Shown here piece after piece: positions 44,666 through 52,768 of a stretch of 64,000 nt of DNA. Source of the DNA: a bacterium (GTDB lineage: Bacteria > Pseudomonadota > Alphaproteobacteria > Micavibrionales > UBA2020); NCBI GenBank assembly GCA_029945425.1, contig JAQSDV010000004.1:434436-498435 (forward strand), in the 5' to 3' direction. A model generated the notes under the pieces. That model was not told the origin of the DNA, ran no database searches, and worked only from the letters and a program-made list of their open reading frames with translations. A program made the position numbers and the translations under genes. Every line of letters begins with the position of its first letter. Within the stretch, counting starts at the first letter, position 1.

Positions 44666-44989
44666 ATGGACAAAAAACCGACCCCGAAACCGGACGACAA
44701 ACAGCTGCCCGTGCCGGGACAGATGCGCGATTTTTTCGACAAGGCCGCGCCCCGCGCCGACCGCACGCCGTTGAAGGAGCTGCAGGAGCGTTACGCCGAC
44801 CACCGTGCGGAGGAACGCCGCGCCACGCATGGCACGCTGCCGATTCCCAACCACCACAGCACCGAATTCATCGTCGAGATGCGTATCCGCGAATGGATGA
44901 TGCGCATGGAGCGGGAAGCCGCGGATGAGCGCCGCATCCGCGCCGCGATCGAGGCCGCGCAGAAGAACAAGCCGCCCGCGCCGAAGTGA
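44666..44989 (+). CDS. Small charged protein, 107 aa
   Basis: No family is recognised. It starts MDKKPTPKPDDKQLPVPGQM, has a strongly charged helical body (LKELQERYADHRAEERR; RIREWMMRMEREAADERR) and a Lys/Pro-rich end. No ribosome site precedes the ATG. Instead TATAAT (44655-44660) ends 5 bases upstream, so it could be read from a leaderless transcript. It follows the 180-aa gene by 18 bases. Confidence 0.6.
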   Translation: MDKKPTPKPDDKQLPVPGQMRDFFDKAAPRADRTPLKELQERYADHRAEERRATHGTLPIPNHHSTEFIVEMRIREWMMRMEREAADERRIRAAIEAAQKNKPPAPK

Positions 44990-45198
44990 GCACCGCGCCG
45001 CCAAGTGCCCGTTATTCCTCGATGTTCCATCCCCCTGATCGTGATTTGTAATTTTATTACGTTGGATTGTATCTAACCCCTTCATATTTCCCGATTATTT
45101 GGCATCTTTACGGCGTTTTTTAACCTTCCGTTAATACTCTGCTGATACCTTGAAGGTGTCAGGGCGAGCTTACGTTTATTATTCGAGGGAATTTATAA

Positions 45199-45528
45199 AT
45201 GACGGAAACGCGCGAAATCGGCACTATCCGCAACCACTTTTCACTGAAGGCAGAGCTGCCGAAAAAGACCATTAAACAGGCTGAACAATTCCTCGGCCAT
45301 CTGTCGGAAACCACGCCGACCGCGAAGGACATTACGACCGGTCATCAATTGCTGACCACCCTGCAGGAAAAAACCGAATTGTACGAATTTCAGGCGGCCG
45401 TGCTGGCAGGCCAGCAGGCATCCAGCGAAAAAGATCTCGACACGCGCGTCTCCGCGATTGCGAAATCGGCGGAGCAGGCCGAGCGCACGACCGAGCGCCT
45501 GCGTTCCGCGCTGAAGGCGATCGCGTAA
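45199..45528 (+). CDS. Hypothetical coiled-coil protein, 109 aa
   Basis: The protein begins MTETREIGTIRNHFSLKAEL and is almost entirely helix-forming, with a C-terminal repeat-like stretch (SAIAKSAEQAERTTERLRSAL). It has no signal peptide. GAGGGA lies 8 bases before the ATG and a strong terminator follows, so it is probably a single-gene transcript. It precedes the ankyrin-like gene at 45677. Function unknown. Confidence 0.65.
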   Translation: MTETREIGTIRNHFSLKAELPKKTIKQAEQFLGHLSETTPTAKDITTGHQLLTTLQEKTELYEFQAAVLAGQQASSEKDLDTRVSAIAKSAEQAERTTERLRSALKAIA

Positions 45529-45552
45529 CTTTTAAAACCATTTCGATTGCGT

Positions 45553-45590
45553 GAAGCCCCGCCCTTCAACAGCGGGGCTTCTGCTTTTTT
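45553..45590 (+). terminator. Intrinsic terminator
   Basis: GAAGCCCCGC (45553-45562) pairs with GCGGGGCTTC (45572-45581), a perfect 10-bp stem with a 9-base loop, followed by TGC and six or more T. Confidence 0.9.
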
Positions 45591-45676
45591 AATGTCATAA
45601 TACCGAGAATCATCGCAAATTGACTCGGCGTCCTGCCCTCGGTACAGTCTTTTTCCCTAACGAAAAGACGAGCGCG

Positions 45677-47383
45677 ATGCCGATGATGTTCTATCCGGAA
45701 TATTTCCCGCCGCCGCCACCGCCGAAGCCCACGGCGGCGACGCTATCGGCGCGCCTGCTGGATGCCGTCATCGCGCGCGACCACGACACCGCGCGCAATA
45801 TTTTCGAAACCGCCTTTTGGGAAAAAATAGATCTGAAGCCCGACGGCTATCACCTGCTGCAGGCGGCCCTGCGCGGCGACCGCCAGATGGTGACGATACT
45901 GACATCCTATGACGCCACATGGACAGCCGCCGAAACGAAACAGGCGCGCAATATGGTGAGCGACGCCAACTGGGCGCATGTCGAAGGCCCTTTGCGCAAT
46001 GCGGGCATCCGCACACAATTCACGCCGGCCGAACGCCGCGACCTCGACCTTGGCATTTCCATCGGCTGGGCGCATCGCACGGCGATCGAGGCGAAGGCGC
46101 GCGGTGCCGCCGACGCCGAAACGCATTTCCGCGAATTGAACAGTTTGCTGTCGACCACGCTGGTCCATTACGTCCAGACGGGGCAGATGGAAAAGGCGAA
46201 AGATATTCTGCTGTACCGCGAAGCGAAACTGGGCGATGGCAGCAGCGGCAACCCGCTGGATGTATCATCCGAGTTCCGGTTGATGCAGCGCATGTACCCG
46301 ATCTCGCGCTCGCGCGGGGGGCTTGGCTTCCTCGACAAGCTGCTTGATGCAGGGCTGAAGGTAAAGCCCGTGCGCCTGACATCCATGGATATGTTCCTGT
46401 CGACGGAACTGGTGACGGAGCTGGAACACCGCAAGCTGCTGGCGGGCGCGGAGCATGACGCGCGCCGCGATATATTGTCGCAGCTGGTGAATATGGAGCA
46501 GGTGATAAAACTGGGCGACCGTTACCATGACCTGGGCGCGCATTACATTGCGATGCGCCGCCATGATTTGCTGAAGGCGGCGAAGATTTTGTTCGCAAAG
46601 GAACCCGCAACGGAGCGCGATGCGGAGGCGTTTATCTACCAGCGCAAACATGCGGCGCAGCGCACGCCCGCCGCATTGGCAATCGCCGAGAATGAATTGA
46701 TGGCGATTGGTTTCTTTGACGCCCCCGCCTGGACGCCCGAACGGTTGCGCCGTTTATCGGCGGCGGCGCCTGCCGACCTGTCGCTCAGCCGCGCCTTCAA
46801 CACGCGCGCGGCGCAGCAGGAAATTTCGGGCATCCCCCTGAACAAATTATTGCAGCCGAAAAAATTCGGGCTGGTGCTGGAGGCGATGGGGCCGTTCGGC
46901 TGGAAACCCAATTCCATGGATACGCGCCGCATCCTTGATTACCTGCACGAACAAACCTCGCGCGGCATGACCGGCGAGGCGCATGCGGCGCTGAAGACGC
47001 TGATCGACGCGCGGGCTGATTTTTCGCTGACCGACCCCAACCGTTACTTGAGCAAGCGCGACCCGGGCCTTGCGAAAGCGTTGCTGGATGCGGGCGTGGT
47101 GAAGCCGGAGCATTTCGACCTTGAAAAAGTGTATGACCGCACGGGCGAGCTTTCGATCCGGCCGGGGGCGGATAAAAAACCGTATCCCGAATTCCTGTGC
47201 CAGCTGATTTTGGAAGTTGTCGACCCCGAGCGTTACATCCCGTACCGCCAGTCGGCCGATCGCAATTACCAGCGGCTGTTCATCGGGGAATGGCATTTGA
47301 ATATCGAGCCGAAAATCCGCGCGCGCATCGGCAAGCGCCCGCCGCCCCGCCCGCACGGCACCAATAGCACAGGCCCGCGGTAA
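45677..47383 (+). CDS. Large ankyrin-like helical-repeat protein, 568 aa
   Basis: The N-terminus MPMMFYPEYFPPPPPPKP is proline-rich. The body is a series of helix pairs that look like degenerate ankyrin or similar repeats: LLDAVIARDHDTARNIFETA, LLQAALRGDRQMVTILTS, FLDKLLDAGLKVKP, LAKALLDAGVVKPEHF. The tail is Arg/Pro-rich. No signal or membrane segment is visible. A TTG at 45620 would extend the frame by 19 residues; neither start has a good ribosome site. It heads a region with five more ankyrin-type proteins, so it may belong to a lineage-specific family of interaction proteins. Confidence 0.7.
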   Translation: MPMMFYPEYFPPPPPPKPTAATLSARLLDAVIARDHDTARNIFETAFWEKIDLKPDGYHLLQAALRGDRQMVTILTSYDATWTAAETKQARNMVSDANWAHVEGPLRNAGIRTQFTPAERRDLDLGISIGWAHRTAIEAKARGAADAETHFRELNSLLSTTLVHYVQTGQMEKAKDILLYREAKLGDGSSGNPLDVSSEFRLMQRMYPISRSRGGLGFLDKLLDAGLKVKPVRLTSMDMFLSTELVTELEHRKLLAGAEHDARRDILSQLVNMEQVIKLGDRYHDLGAHYIAMRRHDLLKAAKILFAKEPATERDAEAFIYQRKHAAQRTPAALAIAENELMAIGFFDAPAWTPERLRRLSAAAPADLSLSRAFNTRAAQQEISGIPLNKLLQPKKFGLVLEAMGPFGWKPNSMDTRRILDYLHEQTSRGMTGEAHAALKTLIDARADFSLTDPNRYLSKRDPGLAKALLDAGVVKPEHFDLEKVYDRTGELSIRPGADKKPYPEFLCQLILEVVDPERYIPYRQSADRNYQRLFIGEWHLNIEPKIRARIGKRPPPRPHGTNSTGPR

Positions 47384-47493
47384 CGCTTACGCCCCTGTAA
47401 CGCAGGCCTTGGCGTTAAGATACATTTCGTGAAAACAATTGTTCACAAATGGGCGCGGCATTTCTGGTACAATAGGTCCCTAGCAGGGGAATC

Positions 47494-47796
47494 ATGTCCG
47501 AACCGGATCCGAAGAAAAAGAAGCCAAGTTTCAAGAAGCGTCTGACGACCGTTTTCAACGGCCTGTCGCGCAAGGAGCTGCGCGGCGTTTTCAAGGACAC
47601 CTTGAAAGAACTGCGCAAGCCCAAGGAAATCGGCATCCTGCTGGTGTCGTCTTTCGTGCCGGGCGGCTGGATCGGTTATGCCGGATACCGGATCGCCAAA
47701 TACAAACTCGACCACGCACCGCCCGCGAATGATAACGAGGAGCCGGCGCCCAAGGTCGACCCCAAGCCAAAAGCCCCAACCCCGCCAAAGCCTTAG
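47494..47796 (+). CDS. Small single-pass membrane protein, 100 aa
   Basis: A basic N-terminus (DPKKKKPSFKKRLTTVF) is followed by a hydrophobic segment near 48-65 (IGILLVSSFVPGGWIGYAGY) and a Pro/Lys tail (PKVDPKPKAPTPPKP). The VPGGWIGYAGYRIAK stretch is related to LPGGLAVYGAYRVAK in the next gene, so the two are paralogous at the membrane segment. CAGGGGAA precedes the ATG. Function unknown. Confidence 0.65.
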   Translation: MSEPDPKKKKPSFKKRLTTVFNGLSRKELRGVFKDTLKELRKPKEIGILLVSSFVPGGWIGYAGYRIAKYKLDHAPPANDNEEPAPKVDPKPKAPTPPKP

Positions 47797-47820
47797 GCAA
47801 TTCGCTTGCGTATTTCCGGA

Positions 47821-47843
47821 ATATGGCTATAAAGAAGCCATAT
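47821..47843 (+). repeat. Hairpin before the 149-aa gene
   Basis: ATATGGCT (47821-47828) and AGCCATAT (47836-47843) form a perfect 8-bp stem with a 7-base loop, followed by TTTTCG and then the AAGGAG ribosome site of the next gene. It may end the previous transcript or act as a leader hairpin. Confidence 0.5.
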
Positions 47844-47862
47844 TTTCGAAGGAGATATACGC

Positions 47863-48312
47863 ATGTTCAAGGGCCTGAAAGACAAGCTGAAAGACAGCTA
47901 TAACGCCGCCGCCAAAACAGGCAAGGCCGTGATCGACGATGCCAAGCTGCAGGCAACCGACACCCTGAACACTCTCAGCATCCTTGTGAATGAAAACACG
48001 CCCGAAGGCGAAGCGCCGAAAGACCTGACGCTGAAGGAACGCATGGGCGTCGCCTATGGCCATGTCTCGAAAACCGAATGGCTGAAGGTTGCGAAGGACA
48101 CCGCGCAGGACCTGACGAAAAAGGACGAACTGAAACGCCTCGCCGGCACCGTCATCGCATTGCCGGGCGGCCTTGCCGTTTACGGCGCGTACCGCGTGGC
48201 GAAACACCATCAGGACAAGGCGGAAGAACAAAAGGCAGAGGCTGCGAAGCAGGCAGCAAAAGCCGCGAAAAAACCCCGCAAGCCGAAAACTCCCAAAGCG
48301 CCTGCGGCGTAA
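47863..48312 (+). CDS. Small helical, membrane-associated protein, 149 aa
   Basis: The N-terminal half is amphipathic helix (MFKGLKDKLKDSYNAAAKTG); a short hydrophobic LPGGLAVYGAYRV segment follows near 105-117, then an Ala/Lys/Pro tail ending PKTPKAPAA. It shares its PGG...Y..YR.AK segment with the preceding gene. A very good ribosome site (AAGGAGATATAC) precedes the ATG. It is followed 10 bases later by a membrane protein gene, probably in the same operon. No family is recognised. Confidence 0.7.
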   Translation: MFKGLKDKLKDSYNAAAKTGKAVIDDAKLQATDTLNTLSILVNENTPEGEAPKDLTLKERMGVAYGHVSKTEWLKVAKDTAQDLTKKDELKRLAGTVIALPGGLAVYGAYRVAKHHQDKAEEQKAEAAKQAAKAAKKPRKPKTPKAPAA

Positions 48313-48322
48313 AGGAATAACC

Positions 48323-48754
48323 ATGTCCGACCAGAACCAGAAAACAGCCACCGAAAAAACCGCTATCGAAAAAATGCGCGAGTTGCCGGTCGGATCGGGC
48401 ATTGCGGCTGTTGTCGGCATCGGCGCGCTGACCGAAACATTCAACATTGGCATGTTCATGCTGGCATCGCCGGTCGCAAGCGCGGCTGTCGCCGTGCCCG
48501 CCATCATCAACGCCTTCGATAAAAAACGCAGCGGGTTGTCGCGCGTATTTTCGGCGGCGGCGGCGGTTGTCGGTGTTGTCGGCGCGGCATTGCCCTTCGT
48601 GATCGCAGGCCCGGCGGCGCTGGGCGGTTTCCTGATCGCAACCGCGACGATGGCGGCGGCGGGCGCGTTCAACGTGGCGGCCTATGCGCTGCGCAACAAG
48701 CAACTGCCCTTTTCGCTCAGCATTAAAAAGACACCCAAGGCGCCTGCGGTTTAA
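48323..48754 (+). CDS. Ala/Val-rich multipass membrane protein, 143 aa
   Basis: Three to four hydrophobic segments rich in Ala, Val and Gly follow a polar start (MSDQNQKTATEKTAIEKM). The tail is SIKKTPKAPAV, nearly the same ending as the upstream protein. AAAGGAATAA precedes the ATG. Its stop codon overlaps tail-to-tail with the convergent metallopeptidase-like gene (shared TTAA at 48751-48754). Function unknown; the context suggests a small inner-membrane complex with the two preceding proteins. Confidence 0.7.
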   Translation: MSDQNQKTATEKTAIEKMRELPVGSGIAAVVGIGALTETFNIGMFMLASPVASAAVAVPAIINAFDKKRSGLSRVFSAAAAVVGVVGAALPFVIAGPAALGGFLIATATMAAAGAFNVAAYALRNKQLPFSLSIKKTPKAPAV

Positions 48755-49902
48755 GCAGCGGGTTTCTGCGGGCGTGGTTTTGCCGGAAGCGGCATGACCG
48801 TCGGCGGCAGCTGTGCCGGTACCGCCATCGCGGGCGGCGATACCACATTGTCATTCGTGAAATGCAGCAACTGCCAGTCGGTGCGCGCCGACAGGTATTT
48901 CGCCTGCGCTTCGTCAAAGGTCTGCTGGTCCGCCTTCGACGGCTTGCCGCCCGTTTTTTCAAAGCTGAGGAAATCGGCCTCCGTCCATGTCGCGAGCGCG
49001 GCGGGGTCGAATCCGATATCCAACCCCGCCGTCGCCACTTCGCGCATTTCCCGGACGAAATCGGCATCGGTTGCGGGATCGGTCATGCGCGCGGAATAGG
49101 ACGGCGCAAGGCCGGGCTTCGCCGCGACTTCGGTCCATGTTTCCTTCAGCTGCGTCGTGAAGCGCTTGTCGTAGTCGAGGCCGTTCACATGCAGGAATGT
49201 TTTTTCCAAGAGCGCCGTGTAGGCGGACGATACCGTCGCCCCTTCCGCCGCGCGCGCTTTTTCATACCCGCCCAGCAGTTTCGCGTAATCATTCGTCACG
49301 CGGTTGCCGATGTTCAGTTTTTTGCCGGTCGCTTTTTCGTACTCATAGGCGAAATGGATTTCATAGGCGAAGCAGTCCGCCTCCTGTATGCGGCGTTTCA
49401 GCCATTCGCGGCGCGGCTCCAGCTGCAGCTCGTCCGATTTCACGGTGCGGTCGTGCCATGAATGGCGGATTTCATGCGCCAGCGTCAGCATGATCGCATC
49501 GTCGCTCGCGATATCGCCGTTCAGGCGGATCAGGTAGCCGAAATTGAGGCCCTTGATAAAGATATTATCCTTGGGGTCGTCATCCATCACCTTGGAATCC
49601 GACATCTCGATGCGGATATTTTCGCGCACCGCGTAATCGAGCAGCGCCTGCCCCGTGGGGGTCAGCGCAATCTTTTTCTTGATCGTATCAAGGCGCGCCT
49701 CCGAGGTTTCGTATTTCACCTTTACCGTGTCCACCACCTGCGTCGTGGCGGCGGCGGAAGCGGAAGCAGAGGCCGTGGGCTGCAATTGCAGATGTTCCCT
49801 GTTCGTGTCCTGCACCATGCCGCCCATCAGCGCAAATGCGGCAGCGGCGGTCAGCGCGGTTTTCTTCGCGTGCTTGTTGAAGGCGCTCATAAGTTTTTTC
49901 AA
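48751..49902 (-). CDS. Exported HExxH protein (DUF6782-like putative metallopeptidase), paralogue 1
   Basis: This 383-aa protein has an N-terminal signal-type segment (KKTALTAAAAFALMGGMV) and the zinc-site motif HEIRH at 143-147 within LAHEIRHSWHD. A downstream Glu in EADCFAYEIHFAYEYE is a candidate third ligand. The tail is Pro/Lys-rich (PLPAKPRPQKPAA). It lies 11 bases downstream of its paralogue (49914-51032), so they form a leftward two-gene operon. I match it to DUF6782-type proteins from memory; the substrate is unknown. Confidence 0.72.
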   Translation of the reverse strand: MKKLMSAFNKHAKKTALTAAAAFALMGGMVQDTNREHLQLQPTASASASAAATTQVVDTVKVKYETSEARLDTIKKKIALTPTGQALLDYAVRENIRIEMSDSKVMDDDPKDNIFIKGLNFGYLIRLNGDIASDDAIMLTLAHEIRHSWHDRTVKSDELQLEPRREWLKRRIQEADCFAYEIHFAYEYEKATGKKLNIGNRVTNDYAKLLGGYEKARAAEGATVSSAYTALLEKTFLHVNGLDYDKRFTTQLKETWTEVAAKPGLAPSYSARMTDPATDADFVREMREVATAGLDIGFDPAALATWTEADFLSFEKTGGKPSKADQQTFDEAQAKYLSARTDWQLLHFTNDNVVSPPAMAVPAQLPPTVMPLPAKPRPQKPAA

Positions 49903-49913
49903 GATAAAGACCT

Positions 49914-51032
49914 TTAAACTGAAGGAGCCTTGGGCAAGCTGGCCTGCGGCTTCGGTTGCTGGGAATTTTCTTTGGCTTCACGTTCCCGCCGCACCGCGTC
50001 GAGTGTTTGTTGCCAGTACACATCCCAGGCCGCTTTTGCTTCGCCGCGCTTTCCGTCGGCTTTCGCAAGTTTATCGAGGTCGTCTGTCGTCGCGCCGCCG
50101 GTTTTATCCAGCGACTGGAAATCGGCATCCGTCCACGTTGATAGCGCGGAAGAACCGGTTTTCACGTCAATGCCCACCGTCGTTGCGCGGCGGAGCATGG
50201 CTGCGAATTCTTTTGCATCGGGTTCGGTATTCCATTTTTCGGCATGCGTCACGCCGAGGCACGGGGTTTTCACCACCGCGTCCCAGTTGCGGATCTGCCG
50301 GTTCAGGAAATCTTCGTCGTATTCGAGGCTCTTCACATGCGGGAAGGCACGCTCCATCAGGCGTCCATAGGCGACGTTCGCCGCCATCCCTGCATCGCGG
50401 TCGGCGGCGTAGGATTTGGCGAGCGTGGCATATGATCCTTCGCCGGTATCGAAGGCGATGCCGCATTGTTTGGCGTATTCATAGCCGAAATGGATTTCAA
50501 ATGAATAACAATCCGCCTCCAGCACGCGGTCGCGGATCCATGCCTGTTTCGGCGGCAGTTCCATGTCATGCGTGCCGGCAGCGAGCTTGTGCCATGAATG
50601 GCGCAGTTCATGCACCGCCGTGTACATTAATACGGTGTCGCTTTTTTCCTCGATATTCAGCTGGACCGTTTTGCCGAAATTGAGGCCGCGGATGAAGATC
50701 GCATCGGTCAGGTCGGAGTCCATGTGTTTGGAATCCGACATTTCCAGTTTCGTGTTATTCGCGTCCGAAAAACCGAACAGCGCGCGGCCATCCGCCGTGC
50801 GGCAGATTTCGGCGCGCAAATGGTCGAGGCGTTTTTGCGCGGCGGGGTCGGTTGTTAAATCGGTTGTTTCAATGGATGCGGTGACGGCCGATTGTGGGGC
50901 AACGGGGGCCTGGTGGCTGCGCGCATCGCCTGCGAAGAAAAATGCGCCTGCGGCGACAGCCGCGATGCACGCATGTCGCGCGGCGCGGTTGAATTTTGAA
51001 AGCAGGGTTTTGTTGCTGCGCTCTAACGTCAC
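49914..51032 (-). CDS. Exported HExxH protein (DUF6782-like putative metallopeptidase), paralogue 2
   Basis: This 372-aa protein has a signal-type N-terminus (AARHACIAAVAAGAFFFAGDA) and HELRH at 141-145 in AVHELRHSWHKL. It aligns along its length with the next gene: both have IEMSDSK/LEMSDSK, IFIKGLNFG/IFIRGLNFG and EADCxxxEIHFxYEY. The ending QASLPKAPSV again carries the local P-K-A-P tail. The duplicate arrangement suggests divergence of substrate or a heteromeric pair. Located probably in the periplasm. Confidence 0.72.
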   Translation of the reverse strand: MTLERSNKTLLSKFNRAARHACIAAVAAGAFFFAGDARSHQAPVAPQSAVTASIETTDLTTDPAAQKRLDHLRAEICRTADGRALFGFSDANNTKLEMSDSKHMDSDLTDAIFIRGLNFGKTVQLNIEEKSDTVLMYTAVHELRHSWHKLAAGTHDMELPPKQAWIRDRVLEADCYSFEIHFGYEYAKQCGIAFDTGEGSYATLAKSYAADRDAGMAANVAYGRLMERAFPHVKSLEYDEDFLNRQIRNWDAVVKTPCLGVTHAEKWNTEPDAKEFAAMLRRATTVGIDVKTGSSALSTWTDADFQSLDKTGGATTDDLDKLAKADGKRGEAKAAWDVYWQQTLDAVRREREAKENSQQPKPQASLPKAPSV

Positions 51033-51395
51033 GCGCCACCCGTGTTGCTAAAAATACACCCTCTCCGCCCGTGCGAGAGATAGACCACGGGTTTTGAATC
51101 CTTTTCAGCTTCTCAATTTTCGATACGAATATCCTAACAGGACAGTCGTTAAAGAAAAGTGCCTGAATTTCAGGGCGTTACATAAGCAATGATTCGCGCG
51201 CGATCAAAAACTATGCTCGGGGTGAGTATATTCCGGTAAATATGGCAAGAATCTAAACGCTGTGTTCAAATATAAATACTAATAAAAACAATGGCTTATA
51301 AAATAGTGGCATCCCCGTGTACCACATTCTTAAGACTTATGCGTTAGCTTGGGTAGCAGGGAAGTTGAGTTGCTGACACGAAAGGGGATCACACC
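51033..51395. other. Divergent intergenic region, 363 bases
   Basis: AT-rich DNA between the HExxH operon and the next rightward gene. A 13-base inverted repeat, CCTGAA-T-TTCAGG, lies at 51162-51174. The AAAGGGGATC ribosome site of the next gene is at its end. No gene or convincing promoter pair was identified. Confidence 0.35.
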
Positions 51396-51914
51396 ATGAT
51401 GTTACTCGATCGCGATACGCTCAAGAACCGCTTTGAGGGCCTGAAGCCGAAATCAGCCACTTACTGCTTCGCCCAGCGCGAAGCGGTGGAGACCACCTGC
51501 GACGAAGACCAGTTCAACGCGGAACTGGCGCAAGTGATGGTGTCGATCGCGGCACTGACCAGCGCCCTGCCCGCGACCGACGCGCTGACCGACGAGCGCG
51601 TGCGCCGCATGATGCTGGCGCTGGACGGTTATACCTCGCCCTACCTGAAGACGCGCTTCAAACAGGAAGCATCGCCGCAGCCGCAGGACAGCGCGAAACA
51701 GCAGAACAAGGAAATCCGCGTGGAGACGCGCGCGCCGTCGCGCTTCCGTCACGCATCGCGCCGCCCGACCGAACGTGCGGCAGCCGCGATCACGACGAAA
51801 TTCCTGCGCGTCAAAGATGAGCCGAAGGTTGAGATCATGCCGCTCGTGCCGGGGCTGCCGGTTTTTGTGGCAGTGGCGGCGCAACTGCAGATGGACGCAC
51901 CGCGCCCGAGATAA
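51396..51914 (+). CDS. Hypothetical protein, 172 aa
   Basis: The first ~90 residues are helical (AQREAVETTCDEDQFNAELA; DALTDERVRRMMLALDGY). A basic linker (RAPSRFRHASRRPTERAA) leads to a hydrophobic end (VPGLPVFVAVAAQLQ). No family is recognised. AAAGGGGATC lies 5 bases before the ATG. The last 80 bases overlap the 3' end of the convergent HAD gene, an unusually long tail-to-tail overlap. Confidence 0.6.
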   Translation: MMLLDRDTLKNRFEGLKPKSATYCFAQREAVETTCDEDQFNAELAQVMVSIAALTSALPATDALTDERVRRMMLALDGYTSPYLKTRFKQEASPQPQDSAKQQNKEIRVETRAPSRFRHASRRPTERAAAAITTKFLRVKDEPKVEIMPLVPGLPVFVAVAAQLQMDAPRPR

Positions 51915-52596
51915 GAGAAGCGGCGGCACCGCTCATGTGATTGAACACCGCTGCCAGCGTGCTTTCCGGCATTTTGAGCCCTGCCATTTCGCGGCCGACC
52001 CAGTTCGCATGTGGGATATGGATCGCCGATAATCCGGCGGCGACCGAGGGGATGATATCGGATTTCAGGCTGTCGCCGATCATCACGACTTCATGCGGCT
52101 GCAGCCCCAGTTTTTTCAACAGCGTCAGGTAAGTTTCCGGCGTTTTTTCCGGTACGGGGAACGTGCCCTTGAAAAGATGCCGGAAGGGCAGCGCGTCGAT
52201 GCGGCGTTGCTGTGCGCCGGGTTCGCCCGCGGTCAGGATATAAAGATCGAAATGCTGCGCCATGCTTTCCAGCGCCTGCGGCACGCCCGGTATCACGTGC
52301 GCGGCGCGGGTATAAACATCCGACGCCATGCCGCGCACCGCCGCGATATCGGCATCCGATGATTGCGGCGCGTATTTCAGCAGCGCGTTTTCAAATGCCT
52401 GCGGCAGCATGCCGGTGCCGTAGCCGAAATGCGCGAACAGCTCGACTTCGAATCGGCGGACGGTGGCGACGGACTCGGCAGGCGGTGTTTTGGTGCGGGA
52501 TTCGATAAAGGCGGTCAAACGGTCATGCGCTTCCTCGAACAGGTCTTGGGTTGCGATGAGCGTATTGTCCATGTCGAGCAGAACGGCTATGATCAT
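51835..52596 (-). CDS. HAD-superfamily hydrolase
   Basis: This 253-aa protein has the HAD motifs DMDNTL (nucleophile Asp8), a motif II Thr in ILTAGE, motif III Lys in PEKTPETY and motif IV IGDSLKSDI. The helical cap domain between motifs I and II fits subclass I phosphatases of the phosphoglycolate-phosphatase type. The last ~35 residues are an Ala/Pro-rich extension (PPLPQKPAAPARAA) not expected of the fold. This extension is what overlaps the convergent gene. The substrate cannot be predicted. Confidence 0.85.
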   Translation of the reverse strand: MIIAVLLDMDNTLIATQDLFEEAHDRLTAFIESRTKTPPAESVATVRRFEVELFAHFGYGTGMLPQAFENALLKYAPQSSDADIAAVRGMASDVYTRAAHVIPGVPQALESMAQHFDLYILTAGEPGAQQRRIDALPFRHLFKGTFPVPEKTPETYLTLLKKLGLQPHEVVMIGDSLKSDIIPSVAAGLSAIHIPHANWVGREMAGLKMPESTLAAVFNHMSGAAASLISGAVRPSAVAPPLPQKPAAPARAA

Positions 52597-52691
52597 AAGG
52601 CATTGTCACACAACATTTTTATTACGTCAAAAGTCTGGCGGCGACAAAGATTAACAAAGCATTAATTATCCTTTTCAGCTCAAGGAGTTAG

Positions 52692-52745
52692 ATATGCTCA
52701 AAAAAAGCATATATTTTTGACAAAGGCAAAGGTCTGGGGTACTAT
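52692..52745 (+). promoter_or_regulatory. Hairpin followed by a consensus promoter
   Basis: ATATGCT/AGCATAT (52692-52698 and 52706-52712) forms a 7-bp hairpin. Directly after it come TTGACA (52717-52722), a 17-base spacer and TACTAT (52740-52745). Transcription would start about 16 bases before the TTG start at 52769. Confidence 0.65.
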
Positions 52746-52768
52746 GAGATTAACAAAGAGAGGTAACG

